Positions 10,268 through 21,309 of a stretch of 64,000 bases of DNA are shown here, piece by piece. The first letter of the stretch is position 1. Each line of letters starts with the position of its first letter. The stretch comes from Gonatopus flavifemur (taxonomy: Eukaryota > Arthropoda > Insecta > Hymenoptera > Dryinidae): assembly GCA_018340375.1 (NCBI GenBank), contig JAFFJZ010000004.1:38724001-38788000 (forward strand), read 5' to 3'. Position numbers and translations under genes: made by a program. The notes beneath the pieces were generated by a model that was not told where the DNA came from, searched no databases, and was given only the letters and a program-made list of their open reading frames with translations.

Positions 10268-11775
10268 TTGGATCATTTGAATCAAGAAGAAAAAGATGAG
10301 GTCGAAACGTTGATCAAGCACACTTTAGACCGTTTCCACATCCCTGGAGATCAGCTAACCCATACGGATTTGTTAAGCCACGAAATACCAACGACCGACG
10401 ATGAACCAATCCATACTGAACAATATAGGTTTCCCCCAACCTTGGAGGAAGAAATAGTGAGACAAGTTGAAGAAATGTTGATTAATAATATAATTCAACC
10501 CTCACAATCCCCTTACAACACGCCAGTATGGATTGTTCCGAAGGAGCCGGACAGCCATGGAAACAAGAGGTGGAGACTCGTACTAGATTTTTGAGCCCTC
10601 AATGAAAACATTATTGGAAATGAGTACCCTCCCCCGAACATCACCGAAATATTGGATCAATTGGGAGACGCGGAATACTTTAGTACGTTTGATCTTGCCC
10701 CAGGATTCCACCAAATCAAGATGAACGACAAAGACAGACACAAGACTGCATTTTCTACACCACATGGACGCTATGAATTCGTGAGACTGCCGTTTGGATT
10801 GTAAAATGTACCAGCCACCTTTCAACATTTGATGGATATCGTGTTGGCGGGTTTACAAGGAGTTGAATCGTTCGTGTATCCGAACTGGTAATATATGTAG
10901 ATGATCTGGTAATATATGCAAAAACCCTCAGCGAACATCGTAAAAAATATCTAAATTTGGTTGCATGATTGAGAGGAGCAAATCTCAAATTGCAGCCCGA
11001 CAAGTGTGAATTTTTTTGCCGAGAAGTTGCATATCTTGGACACGATGAAGGCCTGAAACCAGATCCGGAGAAAGTTGAAGCTGTACGAAGATTCCCTACG
11101 CCAAAAAAACAGAAAAATGTTGAACAATTTTTAGGGTTGGCTGGGTATTATCGACGCTTCATTCGTAATTTTCCAAAAATCTCCAAGTCACTGACGAAAC
11201 TATCACAAAAAGACATTCCTTTCGAATGGAATCAAGAGCAACAAAAAGCTTTTGAGACCTTGAAAGATTGTCTATGCAAAGAACCCGTATTGCAATACTC
11301 AGATGTCAACAAACCGTTTTTGCTGACTACCGATGCAAGTGTCTATGCAATAGCCGGTATCTTGAGCCAAGGACCAATTGGGAAGGACCAGCCTTGTGCC
11401 TATGTTTCTCGATTATCAAATCAAACGGAAATCAAGTACAGTACGTACGAAAAAGAGGCACTAGCAATTCTATATAATGTATCTCAATTTCGACCGTACC
11501 TGTATGGAAGGAAATCCACAATTGTAACGGACCACGAACCACTGGTCTGGATGAGAACTGCGAAAGACCCAACTTCTCGTTTAACCAGGTGGAGACTCAA
11601 ACTCGAAGAATATGACTTTGAAGGCAGATATAAGGCCGAAAAAACTAATGTTAATGCAGATGCACTGTCTAGAAATCCACCGACTATGGAGGAAAATTTC
11701 GTAAATATAAACCACGAGGATGAAAAAGAAATAATTGAGGATATTCAGGTACTCTATAATAACGACGACCACTAA
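10268..11775 (+). pseudogene. pol: Gypsy reverse transcriptase and RNase H
   Basis: RT motifs appear in order: YRFPPTLEEEIVRQVEEML, SPYNTPVWIVPKE, RWRLVLDF, STFDLAPGFHQIKM, and the active-site YVDD near 10889-10900. RNase H follows with TTDASVYAIAGIL, YEKEALAIL, VTDHEPLVW and NADALSR, so all four acidic residues remain. Stops lie at about 10592 (TGA), 10801 (TAA) and 10966 (TGA). A frame change near 10880 coincides with a short repeated CTGGTAATATATG. The enzyme would make cDNA from element RNA in virus-like particles. Similarity to Ty3/gypsy is clear; the copy is inactive. Confidence 0.9.
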
Positions 11776-12243
11776 CGAAATAACGATCACCACTGATTCC
11801 CAAACTCACAGATGGAGGACAGCAATACCGTGACGAAATTGAGAAGAAGAATCGTCAGATCGAAAAAGAATCTCTCGAAATCTCGACGAATTCATTGAAT
11901 TTCATGACAACCAAAACCCATTAGATCAACGCGAGAATCAACCTGAACATTCAAATTCTCGGGAATCGTTCACAGATTATCATGAATATTATAACAACCA
12001 TGTAAATGGAGTCAAGCAAAATGATTCCGAAGAAAAAATATCGATCTATAAATCAGAAAATGAGGATTTATATCATGAACGTCCCAACAGAGATGCAATG
12101 GAAGATTACAACGAAGTAACTTGTGATCAACCTTCTGTATATAGTGAAAATGACGAAATTATCCACGAAAATCCACCCGAACATATGGATGAAGAAGAAA
12201 ATCTAGAATATGAAGATTCTGACGACGAAAAACTTACGAGAAC
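11776..12243 (+). other. Decayed RNase H-integrase spacer of gypsy
   Basis: The segment is rich in GAA, AAT and ACC codons and encodes acidic N/D/E-rich peptides with several stops. It is probably the spacer of the polyprotein. No domain was recognised. Confidence 0.5.
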
Positions 12244-13761
12244 TTGTACAAAGATGTGAATGAATTAATCTTAGGCTCGAATATATACAAATCGAGACAC
12301 CTGTTAGAACTAAAAAAGGATGATTATGTAGTTTTTCTCAATGATCAAGGAAAACCTGTCGAAATAATTATCAAAAACTTTTCCGAAAAATTCGATATGG
12401 AATGTTTCCAACCAACCAATTTAGGACGGATGATGGCGGTAAAAAAGGGGATCAAATGGTGGTTTGGTCTTTATGTAGAACCATCTGATAGGACCCCCGC
12501 GCCTTGAGAAACTATGGTGAATTTACGAAATTCGATTGGAGAAATGGAGTTATTCATGAGATTAAATGAAATAAGTAGCTGGTGCATTCCAAGAATAGAA
12601 TTCACTGATGAACTCGAGCGGGATAGAATCGTGATTGAATTGATTGAAGAATTTCGCAACATTCCTATAAGGCTAACATTCTTCCTTGGAATAGTGAAAA
12701 TACCTGAAATATCGGGAAGGAGGAATCTAATTGAAGAAGCTCATGACTCCACCATGGGAGGACACAAAGGGGTAGCGGAAACTTTTAATCGTCCACGTCT
12801 GAACTATTACTGGGAATACCTCAGAGAAGATGTCCAAAATTACGTTTCCGGATGTCTTCAATGTGAATTGAAGAAGGTTATCTGAACGAGAAATAGACAA
12901 CCTATAATAATAACCGATACGCCCGGTTATGCCTTTGAAAAAATCGCTCTCAACGTCGTGGGACCCATAGACCCTCCCACTCAGGAAGGAAATCGATACA
13001 TCCCCACCATGCGATGTCCGTTGACTGAGCATTGTACTGGGGTTGCATTATCAAATGCAACTGCACCAACAATTGCATACGCCTTTTCGAAGAATTTCGT
13101 GTGTATCTATGGAGCACCGAAAATAATACTGACTGATCAAGGAACTGATTTCATCTCAAAATTCATGAAAACCATAACCAAAAGACCAAATATAAGACAA
13201 TTGGACACTACTGCTTTTCATCCCCAAATTAACGGTTCCTTAGAGTGATCACACGCTGTTTTAGCTGAATATCTCAGACAATTCACTTCGCGGAATTCCG
13301 AATGGGATCAATGAGTTGAATTAGCAATGCTATCATATAATTCTAGTATAGATGGAGGCACAAAACGAACTCCTTATGAGTTAGTATTTGGAAAATTCCC
13401 CTTGTTGCCTTCCAGCCAATCCTTACCACCGTACGAACAATTAAGGACATACAATGAATATCTAATCAAACTCATGGCCCGCTTGGATAGATACCAGCGT
13501 GAAGCCAGAGAAAATCTCCGAATAGCCGAAGGAAAATCTAAGCGTTATTATGATCAATCGACTGGAGTTATAGAGTTCAAAGCTGGAGATTTAATACTCT
13601 TGAAGAAGGGAATGGAACCAAAGAAATTAGAAAATCTATATGAAGGACCCTATAAAATTTTGGAAATTGTCAACAATGAAATCATTAAAATACAAATTGG
13701 GAAACGCGGAAGAATAGTTTCCGTGAATAGGGTTACCTTATACGATAATCGCAGAGAATAG
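12244..13761 (+). pseudogene. pol: Gypsy integrase
   Basis: The zinc-binding HHCC domain is visible (EAHDSTMGGHKG and CLQCELKK). The catalytic core follows: KIALNVVGPI, where the first catalytic Asp is Asn, then ILTDQGTDF with Asp present, and HPQINGSLE with Glu present. A C-terminal region (FKAGDLILLKKG, GPYKILEI) resembles the SH3-like end of gypsy integrases. Stops lie near 12883, 13246 and 13312. The Asp-to-Asn change would by itself remove activity. No chromodomain or env frame follows 13761. Confidence 0.85.
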
Positions 13762-14039
13762 AATATATATATATATATATACAGCGGAGAAAATTTTCTC
13801 CGAGATCACCCATTTTTTCAGAAAGAAATGGAGAAAAAATGGGACGTGTCCGATTGCAATTAAGAAGGATGATCCTTGGGAAAGAAGTTGAAGAAGGTCC
13901 TCTATGAATTTCATCCAATCTGGTCCACTCGGTCCAGAGTTATTCCAAATACAGAGAGACAGACAGACATACAGACAACCCCACGGATTATCAATTAGTA
14001 TTGCATGAAATGAAAAACTATCCAACTTCCAATTGGCTT
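13762..14039. other. Gypsy 3' flank with short AT repeat
   Basis: A run of (AT)n lies directly after the integrase frame (about 13763-13780). The 3' LTR should start near here, but nothing matches 1640-2150, so the 3' end is probably truncated or too diverged. Confidence 0.4.
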
Positions 14040-14287
14040 CAGTGGTCTCAGATTGGAGTCACAAACGTTACGCACACAGAGGCTACTGTACGCCAGTGTG
14101 ACAAAGGAGAGGGTATGGTTGCACGCGCAACCCAGCATGCTTCCTTTTTTGCTCCCCCGTCAACTATCAGATGAACAAGGGAGAAAGCATGCTAGGTTGC
14201 GCGCGCAACCCTACCCTCTCCTTTTCTACACCGACGTACAGTTGCATCTGTGTGCGTAACGTTTGCGAGTCCAATCTGAGACCACTG
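14040..14287. mobile_element. Foldback element with CAGTGGTCTCAG termini
   Basis: A 248-bp hairpin starts CAGTGGTCTCAGATTGGA and ends in its reverse complement. Its arms carry GCGCGCAACC and GAGAGGGTA blocks. The flanks ATTGGCTT and ATTGGAAC agree at their first five bases only. The CAGTG ends suggest a hAT-type element, but the target duplication is imperfect. Confidence 0.65.
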
Positions 14288-14416
14288 ATTGGAACACTCA
14301 AATATTTTCGGAGATACGGTCAGAGCGTACGATAGCGGGTGCAATAGGCACCCCGTGCTGGTATACTACGTATACCGATGAGTGCCTCAAAATGGGAAGG
14401 AGAACAATACCAATGA

Positions 14417-14842
14417 TTGAAGGCCAATTGGCTGTCTAAATTCACTAATGAAAATGATAAACATTTTATGAATCAAAAAATGTGTAGATATTGTATAAAC
14501 CATCAAATACTGAGTGAAGAACAATTTGGTTTCATACCAGGTGAATCTACAACTTTACTTTTAGAAAAATTTTTTGATGAAGTGAATTTCAAAATTGATA
14601 ATCATAAGTATTTTATTTCGATTCACCTAGACCTTTCGGCAGCACTTGACACTGTAGATTATCAAATATCACTTAGAACACCACAGGAAATAGGAATAGG
14701 GGGTAGAATGTTCAAATGGTTTCAGGATTACCTGAGTGATAGAAATATACGATTAGAAATAGGAAAATATTTAAGTTTACCTGAGGTGCAGGAATATGGT
14801 GTATTCCAGCGAGACATTCTTTCTCCGATGCTATTCAATATA
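14417..14842 (+). pseudogene. LINE reverse transcriptase fragment
   Basis: The translation carries non-LTR RT motifs: ILSEEQFGFIPGESTT, then LDLSAALDTVDY (motif with the first catalytic Asp), then GVFQRDILSPMLFN (normally GVPQGS.LGPLLF). The fragment covers only the middle of an RT and ends before the YxDD box. It stops where TACAGGGTGTCC begins at about 14842, probably the end of another inserted repeat. It is truncated on both sides and not functional. The clade cannot be fixed. Confidence 0.75.
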
Positions 14843-14989
14843 CAGGGTGTCCAATTTTAATTTTTATATCGGAATAACTCAAAAACGAGGAGTTTTGGAG
14901 GAAAATGTTTCGAACAAAAGTTGTGAGATTCCGAGGGGGACATCTGGTGGTGACCTTGACTTTGGCCTTGGATCTCAACTCCAAGGATC

Positions 14990-15225
14990 CAATCCTTTTA
15001 GATACATGGAAAAGATGTCTTTTAGATATCTCAATAACGTCACAAAAGAGATATCTTCAAGATATATCGAAATGATATCTTTTAGACATCTTCAAGAAAT
15101 GTCAGAAACTTGTCTTTATGGTATTTCTGAAAGACATCTTTCAGACATCTTAAAGATATCTTGTGAAAGACATCTAGAAGACATATCTTTAAGATATGTT
15201 TAAGATGTCTTGCCACATGTATCTT
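14990..15225. repeat. Array of AAGATATC / AAGATGTC motifs
   Basis: More than a dozen variants of AGATATCTT and AGACATCTT occur in both orientations. The motif is self-complementary, so the tract can fold in many ways. A related tract lies at 15887-16130. Confidence 0.6.
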
Positions 15226-15720
15226 CAAGATCAGCAGTTTTGAGGTTATGAGTACATGATTATATGAATTACACTTAGAATGTTACAATCGAATTGCAAA
15301 GGAGATGAATTCGTTCATAATTTGAAACCTTGAATAACCGATGTGAATACTAATAAATTTGAAGGTTTGCGGAAAGTACGATTTTGTAACCTCGCAATGC
15401 CAGCAGTAAGAGCAAGGAATCTCCAAGTCACAATATTTTGCGAATTATGGAACTTCTCACGCTGAATTTTATGTACAGCCTTCGAATGAATTTGTAAAAT
15501 CCTCATTCCCACTAATAAATTGGACTGGATCATGAAATCCATTCTTCAATATATTCAACCGGATTCATTACACTTTTCAATTTTTAAGCACAGTCAACTT
15601 ATCTGATATTTGTATATTTAATAACACTTCATTCAAAAGATTACTTTCCCTCTGAAAATATACACCACTGATATATTCCACTATGTCATATTGATAATTA
15701 TGAGCACTAGCATTTAACTG
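15226..15720. other. Non-coding DNA
   Basis: AT-rich, with no supported gene or repeat. Confidence 0.4.
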
Positions 15721-15721
15721 T

Positions 15722-15790
15722 CCACATGGCTCAGGTCAATGAAGCGTAGGTACATCGTGGAGTGCCTGGGTTCGAATCCCGTAACCTCAA
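15722..15790 (+). repeat. tRNA-like segment, possible SINE head
   Basis: ATGGCTCAGGTCAATG resembles a tRNA box A, and GGTTCGAATCC at about 15769 is a perfect box B. The middle does not fold into a convincing anticodon arm. It is more likely a tRNA-derived SINE or relic than a working tRNA gene. Confidence 0.5.
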
Positions 15791-15886
15791 GGATCCAAAC
15801 TCGAATAAAATACATGGGAGTGAAAAAGGGGAGAAAGAAGAATATAAAGTGGGGAGAATTTTTTTTTATGAACGAATCTAAGATTT

Positions 15887-16130
15887 TCCTAAGATATTTT
15901 TATGATTCCTTAAAGGTATGTTCAAAATATCTAAAAGACGTGTAATAGATATCTACAAGACATTTTCAAGACTCGATCGAATACGTCTTAAACAAATCTT
16001 CCGCAAGACCTTTTCGAGATATCTAAAACTTGTTGAAATTTGTTGCATAAAACATCTTTTAGATGTCGGAAAGACATCTTCCATGATTTCAAGACACCTT
16101 TTAGATACCAATAGATATCTTTTTGTTTGT
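15887..16130. repeat. Second array of AGATATC / AGATGTC motifs
   Basis: It shares the motif types of 14990-15225 (for example AACATCTTTTAGATGTC and TAGATATC). The two tracts flank the tRNA-like segment and may be parts of one interrupted repeat. Confidence 0.55.
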
Positions 16131-16156
16131 TGGGTAAGTACATTTTATGCACATTC

Positions 16157-16316
16157 TTAGAATCTACTGCGGTAGACCGCAAGGTGCTTACTATATGCTT
16201 CTTGTATGAGGTCTACCCTAAATAGAGTGCATACGACGACGGTGACGGTTGCAGTATGGGGTCTACCTGGGCAGACCGCAAGGTGCTCCCGTAACGACTG
16301 TTGTATGGGGTCTACC
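16157..16316. repeat. GGTCTACC palindromic repeat, copy A (empty site)
   Basis: This unit begins CGGTAGACCGCAAGGTGC and contains GTATGGGGTCTACC blocks. It aligns with the reverse complement of 16885-17173. It has a single TTGTAT where copy B carries a 113-bp insertion, so it serves as the paralogous empty site. Confidence 0.75.
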
Positions 16317-16884
16317 GTGAGAAAGTGGCAAAGCATAGGAAAAGAAGCAGGCAAGTAGTACAGAAAACGAACTGCAGGAACTGAAATGAAAACTACGGGA
16401 CACATTTCATCGGCTACTGGACACGTATTTCAAACACGACTGCTATAATTCACAACCGAACTGATACCTGACTCTCATCTCATTCAAAAGAGACTAACGG
16501 TTTGTGATGAAAATTCTTCACACGCACACGTACGCACATACACGTAGTTGTCGAAAATTCATTGAATACACGCGCGTACGTTTCCTACATATTTACTGTT
16601 TCATTCATAACGTCGTGGGATTCCAGGTACTTCTTGTACCAACACTTTAATGTACAATGTGCTGTCATTCAGGTCGTAGATAACGTTATTCTTTCTCTTT
16701 CATTCATTTTCATTTCCGTGGAACATTTTTTTTCACTATTCCTCTCATTCTCCTGCTCCACTCAAATTTCAGCAAGTTTCGGTGCTTCCACATAAGTACC
16801 AGACTGTTATTTCTCTGCATTTTTACCTGCACTCGAACTGCTTTTCATTGCGCATGCTGCAGTTTATCGAGATCGTTTCCCACC
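16317..16884. other. Non-coding DNA
   Basis: It contains (CA)-rich and ACGCGCGTACG stretches near 16520-16580. No gene is supported. Confidence 0.4.
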
Positions 16885-17173
16885 CACCGGGGTAGACCGC
16901 ATAATACAATCCTTACCCTTATCGTATGCACTCTGCTCAGGGTAGACCCCATACAAGGGATGGGGGCCAAATTAACGAAGAACCAAATCAACGAGAAGCT
17001 GGTTGAAAAGAGAGATACGTCATACTCTCTCTTTTCGAATACTGATTTCGTTGATTTGGCCCCCATCCCATACAAGAAGCATATAGTAAGCAGCTTGCGG
17101 TCTACCGGGGTAGACCGCATACAGCAACCGTATGCACTGCAGCATGCGGTCTACCCCGGTAGACCGCATACGA
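16885..17173. repeat. GGTCTACC palindromic repeat, copy B (interrupted)
   Basis: Repeated GCGGTCTACCCCGGTAGACC-type palindromes lie on both sides of the 113-bp element at 16957-17069. Relative to copy A it has extra units on its right side. Confidence 0.7.
16957..17069. mobile_element. 113-bp inverted-repeat element, GGGATGGGGGCC family, copy 1
   Basis: It starts GGGATGGGGGCCAAA and ends TTTGGCCCCCATCCC. It is flanked by exact ATACAA duplications (16951-16956 and 17070-17075). The matching repeat at 16157-16316 has this site once and no insertion. A second copy of equal length and roughly 94% identity by eye lies at 63657-63769. It has no coding capacity. The 6-bp duplication is uncommon among cut-and-paste elements. 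Confidence 0.88.
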
Positions 17174-17409
17174 CAAGAATACCCAGTACTATAATAGATT
17201 TTGAGGGAACCAACCTATGTAATAATCTTTATTATATGTCTAATAAGCCTGATTATAAAATTATTGTTATCCCTATTTTTATTATACATTTCTCTCTATG
17301 TAATGTGTTTTACTTGGGTCGTTTCCTGGCTGTACAATCATCCAGTTGAATCGAATTACAACGCCCTCCTCATCAGTGCCATGGCCGATTCCTTGCAGAG
17401 TGCGTGCGC

Positions 17410-17573
17410 CAGTGATGCCAGAATGGAGGGCGAGGACCGTCGGAACTACCCCCTCTCCGTTACACAAACGTACACCAAATTTGATTGTGTGCGTACCAGA
17501 AAAGGACCACAGAGGAAATGTAACGGAGAGAGGGTAGCCTCGACGGTCCTCGTCCTCCATTCTGGCATCACTG
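17410..17573. mobile_element. hAT-type foldback element, CAGTGATGCCAG family, copy 2
   Basis: A 164-bp hairpin has CAGTGATGCCAGAATGGAGG ends and exact 8-bp duplications GCGTGCGC at 17402-17409 and 17574-17581. Its interior differs from copies 1 and 3 beyond the first dozen bases. Confidence 0.9.
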
Positions 17574-17671
17574 GCGTGCGCTCTGATTCCGTTTCACAGG
17601 TTAACATTTTAAAAATAGATGACGTCACAGGCATTGGGAAAGTTCTGACCACAGATTTTTGTATAATACAT

Positions 17672-17920
17672 TCTGACAAAAAGAAGGTGAGAGTGTGTAT
17701 GGACACATTCGACAAGCATCCTTGCGTTGCGCTATTAAGTGGTTAATCCTCGAAACGTCTATACATGGATGCACCAATCACAACGTCAGATCGAAAAGAA
17801 GGCTTTTGCATACATTCGTGCATCCATATTGTATAGACGTTTCGAGGATTGACCACTCCATGGCGCAACGCGAGCATGCTTGTCGAACGTCTCCATGCGC
17901 ACTCTCATCTTCTCTCTGAT
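17672..17920. repeat. Foldback repeat
   Basis: The arms 17672-17776 and 17818-17920 are inverted copies (TTCGACAAGCAT, CCTCGAAACGTCTATAC) around a loop of about 40 bp. Termini and target duplication are not clear. Confidence 0.75.
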
Positions 17921-18352
17921 TTTGATAACCGTGTTTGATACTGTTGATGTAAATTCTCGAATAGCATCTAGGAATCGATATAGGCTGTTAGCCAATCAAC
18001 GTTGATCCTATATAAGAAAACACTGGCGTATGGGCAAATGCCTATGGATCTTTGAAGATCCGAAGAGCCAATTATAACCTGAACCTGAACCTGTTGATGT
18101 AAATAAACGTGATATGTGGATTCTGAACATTCCAACATTAACATTAGTTGAGGAGTATATTGTTCCTCAACGTCATTTGGGTTACTTGAAGAGACTAATT
18201 GATTGAAGGTATATATCGCCGTTGTTATGTATCTTGAGTATTCTAACCTCAATAATAGCCAAAGTGAACTATCTTGAACTCATTCAATTGTGCGTTTGAT
18301 CATAATAGCCGAAATATTCCTTACAAACCAAATAAAAATACAGTAGTTCATA
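17921..18352. other. Non-coding DNA
   Basis: No gene or clear repeat was recognised. Confidence 0.4.
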
Positions 18353-18801
18353 CACTGAAAATGAAATTCTGGAATGGCTAACGTTTGAACATTGATGGTT
18401 GATATGTGTGAAAACATATATGAAATTGGTAATCATGGAAACATCACTGCCTCGCTTCATTGACATCCACTTCTGAGTGTATACCAGTTGAATTTCGAAA
18501 ATGACCAAGAAAATTTTTTTTGCTTCTTTTCGAAATTCAAAATTTGGGCTCTCCAGAGACCTAGATAAACCTTCGAAGATTGATCCCTGAAACCTTCAGA
18601 CTTTTTTATGCGTTCAGTTTCGAGTATTTTGGTCGAAACAAAAATGCCACCATATGGAGCCACCTATGCGCTGGTATTCACTCAACAGTAGATGTCCATG
18701 AAGTGGGGGTGTGATGTTTCCATGGTTACCAATTTCATGTTTTCACACACATCAAACATCAATGTTCAAACGCTAGCCATTTCAGAATTTTATTTTCAAT
18801 G
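18353..18801. mobile_element. TA-flanked foldback element, 449 bp
   Basis: The left arm CACTGAAAATGAAATTCTGG and its inverted partner ending CATTTCAGAATTTTATTTTCAATG share GGCTAACGTTTGAACATTGATG-like sequence. TA dinucleotides flank both ends. The loop (18487-18640) resembles sequence near 33300-33480. Confidence 0.75.
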
Positions 18802-18805
18802 TATA

Positions 18806-19073
18806 CCCTGGTTAAAAGAATCCATTGAATCTGACAGAGAAAATTCGATTGGATTTGATCAGAACATTGTACAGGATTCGATCAGATTTGGCAAGATTCA
18901 ATTAGAATCACATTGGAAAAAAATGCATGCGTCTGATCAAATCTCATTGTTCAATTGTTGTTTTTTTCAAAAAAAGTTGAATAGGATTTGGTCAGAAGAT
19001 TGTACAGGATTCAATGGGATTTGGCAAGAAGCGATGAGATTTGGCAGGAATCAATTGATTTTTTTAACCAGGG
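18806..19073. mobile_element. TA-flanked MITE, CCCTGGTTAAAA ends
   Basis: It starts CCCTGGTTAAAAGAATCC and ends TTTTTTTAACCAGGG, with TA on both sides. Internal units with GGATTTGRTCAGAA and TTGTACAGGATTC repeat twice. Similar ends are seen near 33295 and 58855. Confidence 0.7.
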
Positions 19074-19171
19074 TAAATAAATTAGATTTATAATTTTGAT
19101 TTTTCAATATTCTATTTTTCTATAAACATATAGATAATATTTTGACAGGTTGGAATTATTCTGAAAGGGCG

Positions 19172-21309
19172 ATGTCGAACCGCAAGACGCATTTTCAAAG
19201 TGTTTGGCGAGAAGAACCCCAATTTTGCAAATGGATCGAACCTGTCCAGAACAATCGCAAATTAGCTAGATGTAAAATCTGCTATCAAGATATTATGTTG
19301 AGTAATATGGGACGGCAGGCTCTCATAAGTCATTCCAATGGTAAGAAACATCGCGAACGAATGCAGCATGATTCTCAAGAACCCAAACTGGGAACATTCT
19401 TTTCTTCCAAGTCTACACCAGTTCCTACCCCTTTGAAGTCATTGGCAACCAAACCTTCCTCGTGCGGAATATTGGATCCACCTCAAATTTCAAATGATGA
19501 GCAACCCTCAATTCAAACTGATAAAAAGCTCACAACTTCTGCGCTACATTCTCCTAATCCACTCCATATCTTTTCAATAAAAGACAACGTCACAAAAAGT
19601 GGAATCCTTTGGTGCATTCAAACTGTCATGACGCACAAATCTCTACGAACGACCGAGGAAGACATTAGCATAATGAAGCAAATGTGTGCCGATAGTGAAA
19701 TATGAAATAAGATACAATTAAAAAAAGGAAAGATCAGTTATACTATTATGCACGGCATTGCTCCATTTTTCAGAGATTCATTACAAAAGAAGTTGACTGA
19801 TCGTGAATTTTTTTCAATTGGATTTGACGAGTCTTTGAATAAAATCATCAAGCGTCAACAAATGGATCTAAATGTGCGTTTTTGGGATGGAGAAGAGAAT
19901 GAGGTTATAACAAGATATCTGACTCCAACTTTCCTTGGACGGTCAAGAGCTGTAAATTTGTTATCATCTTTCAATGAAGGTATTTCAGGACTTGATCAAG
20001 ATAAAATATTACAAATTTCGATGGATGGGCCGAATGTCAATTGGGCATTTCATAAAGAATTTCAGAAACAATTAACAGATTGCTCATTATCAGAAATCGG
20101 AAGTTGTGATCTACACAATGTACACAACGCCTTAAAACATGCCATTATCGGAACTAACTGGGATATAGTTAAATATCTTAGAGCCTCATATAATCTTTTC
20201 AAAAATGTGCCCGTTCGAAGAGCACTTTACACACAATATACCGATTCAGCCATTTTTCCATTGAAGTTCTGTTCAATCAGATGGCTTGAAAATAGTAGTG
20301 TTGCTACAAGAGCTATTGAAATAAATGAATATATCAACAAATTTGTAAAAAGAGTTAGAAAAGATGAAATTCAGCCACTATGTGAAAGTTTTAAAATAGT
20401 GTCAAGTTTTGTCGATGATGAACTTTTATGTTCCAAACTTGCATTTTTCAAATCATTAGCAGCAGAAATGGAACCTTTTCTTAGAGAATTTCAAACTAAT
20501 ATACCATTGGCACCTTTTTTACATATTGCTTTATGTTCAACACTAAAAAATATCATGGAAAGATTTGTCAAACCTGACATTATAAATTCTATGATAAATT
20601 TCAACAGTGATGACTTGGAGAATGAGAAGAATCTCTTACCTCTTAAAGAAATAATTTCAAGTTTCGACACTCATGCTGAACTCAAGAAAACAAAAACTTC
20701 AAAATTAGAAGTATTGCATTTCCGTAAGACTTGTCAAGTAGCAATGAAGGATTTCATTCTTATATTAACAAAGGAATCACCATTAACTTATCCACTCACT
20801 TTAGCTGCAACGTGCATCGATCCTGCCATAATTTTTCCAAACATGGAACTAGCAAAAAAACGTTCGAATAAATTACTCTCTATTCTCGATGAGGAAAACC
20901 GCATAAAAAGTGCAAAAACAGATGATGCCGCTAGAGAATTTAGGCAACTTATTTGTCTTCCTCATGTCATTGATGCGGCACAATCTTATTCACGTTCGAA
21001 CAAGCGAATCGATCATTTTTGGGGAGACATTATTGAGGAAATCATAAAAATTTTATGTTTGTTGTGAAACTTGTGTGCTGTCTTTCCCATGGAAATTCCA
21101 AAGTGGAACGTGGATTTCTAGTCAATTCTGAATGTTTATCTGAAAACATGCATGAAGAATCGATTATTGCAAGACGTCAAGTATATGATAGTATCATGAA
21201 TTATGGTGGAATCGAAAACTTTGTTATACCTAAAGCACTCATACACAGTGCGCGAAACGCTCATTCACGCTGGTTCGAATTTAATAAAATACAAAAAGAA
21301 AAAAACTAG
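19172..21309 (+). pseudogene. hAT transposase with N-terminal BED finger
   Basis: The first frame (ATG at 19172 preferred over the upstream TTG) carries a BED-type zinc finger: CKWIEPVQNN, CKIC, then a His pair in SHSNGKKH. A TGA at 19703 interrupts the frame, which continues to 21067 with the RNase H-like core (FFSIGFDESLN, SMDGPNVNW, CDLHNVHNALKH). A frameshift near 21055 leads to the dimerisation region (CLSHGNSKVERGFLVNSECL). The arrangement and SxERxF motif are those of hAT transposases. One stop and one frameshift make this copy inactive, but it is otherwise nearly full length. Terminal repeats were not found. Confidence 0.85.

Larger units (their letters stand above)
1840..13761 (+). 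mobile_element. Decayed Ty3/gypsy LTR retrotransposon (outer limits uncertain)
   Basis: In order on the plus strand are an A/C-rich leader, gag with CCHC knuckles, an aspartic protease (DSGA), reverse transcriptase (YVDD), RNase H, and integrase with an HHCC finger and DDE core. This order is that of Ty3/gypsy (Metaviridae) elements. No envelope gene follows the integrase. Every segment carries stops or frameshifts and gag is split by a 3.9-kb DNA transposon, so the copy is dead. I could not see a matching pair of LTRs. The left limit is a guess based on where the A/C-rich leader starts; the right limit is the end of the integrase frame. Confidence 0.8.

Noticed and set aside
13762..14860. 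3' LTR of the gypsy element
   Set aside because: No sequence in this stretch repeats the 5' side at 1640-2150.
15722..15790. Functional tRNA gene
   Set aside because: Box B is perfect, but acceptor and anticodon stems do not pair.
17201..17746. 181-codon frame with a hydrophobic start (IIFIICLISLIIKLLLSLFL)
   Set aside because: It runs through a hAT-type hairpin and a foldback repeat, so it is a composite of repeats.
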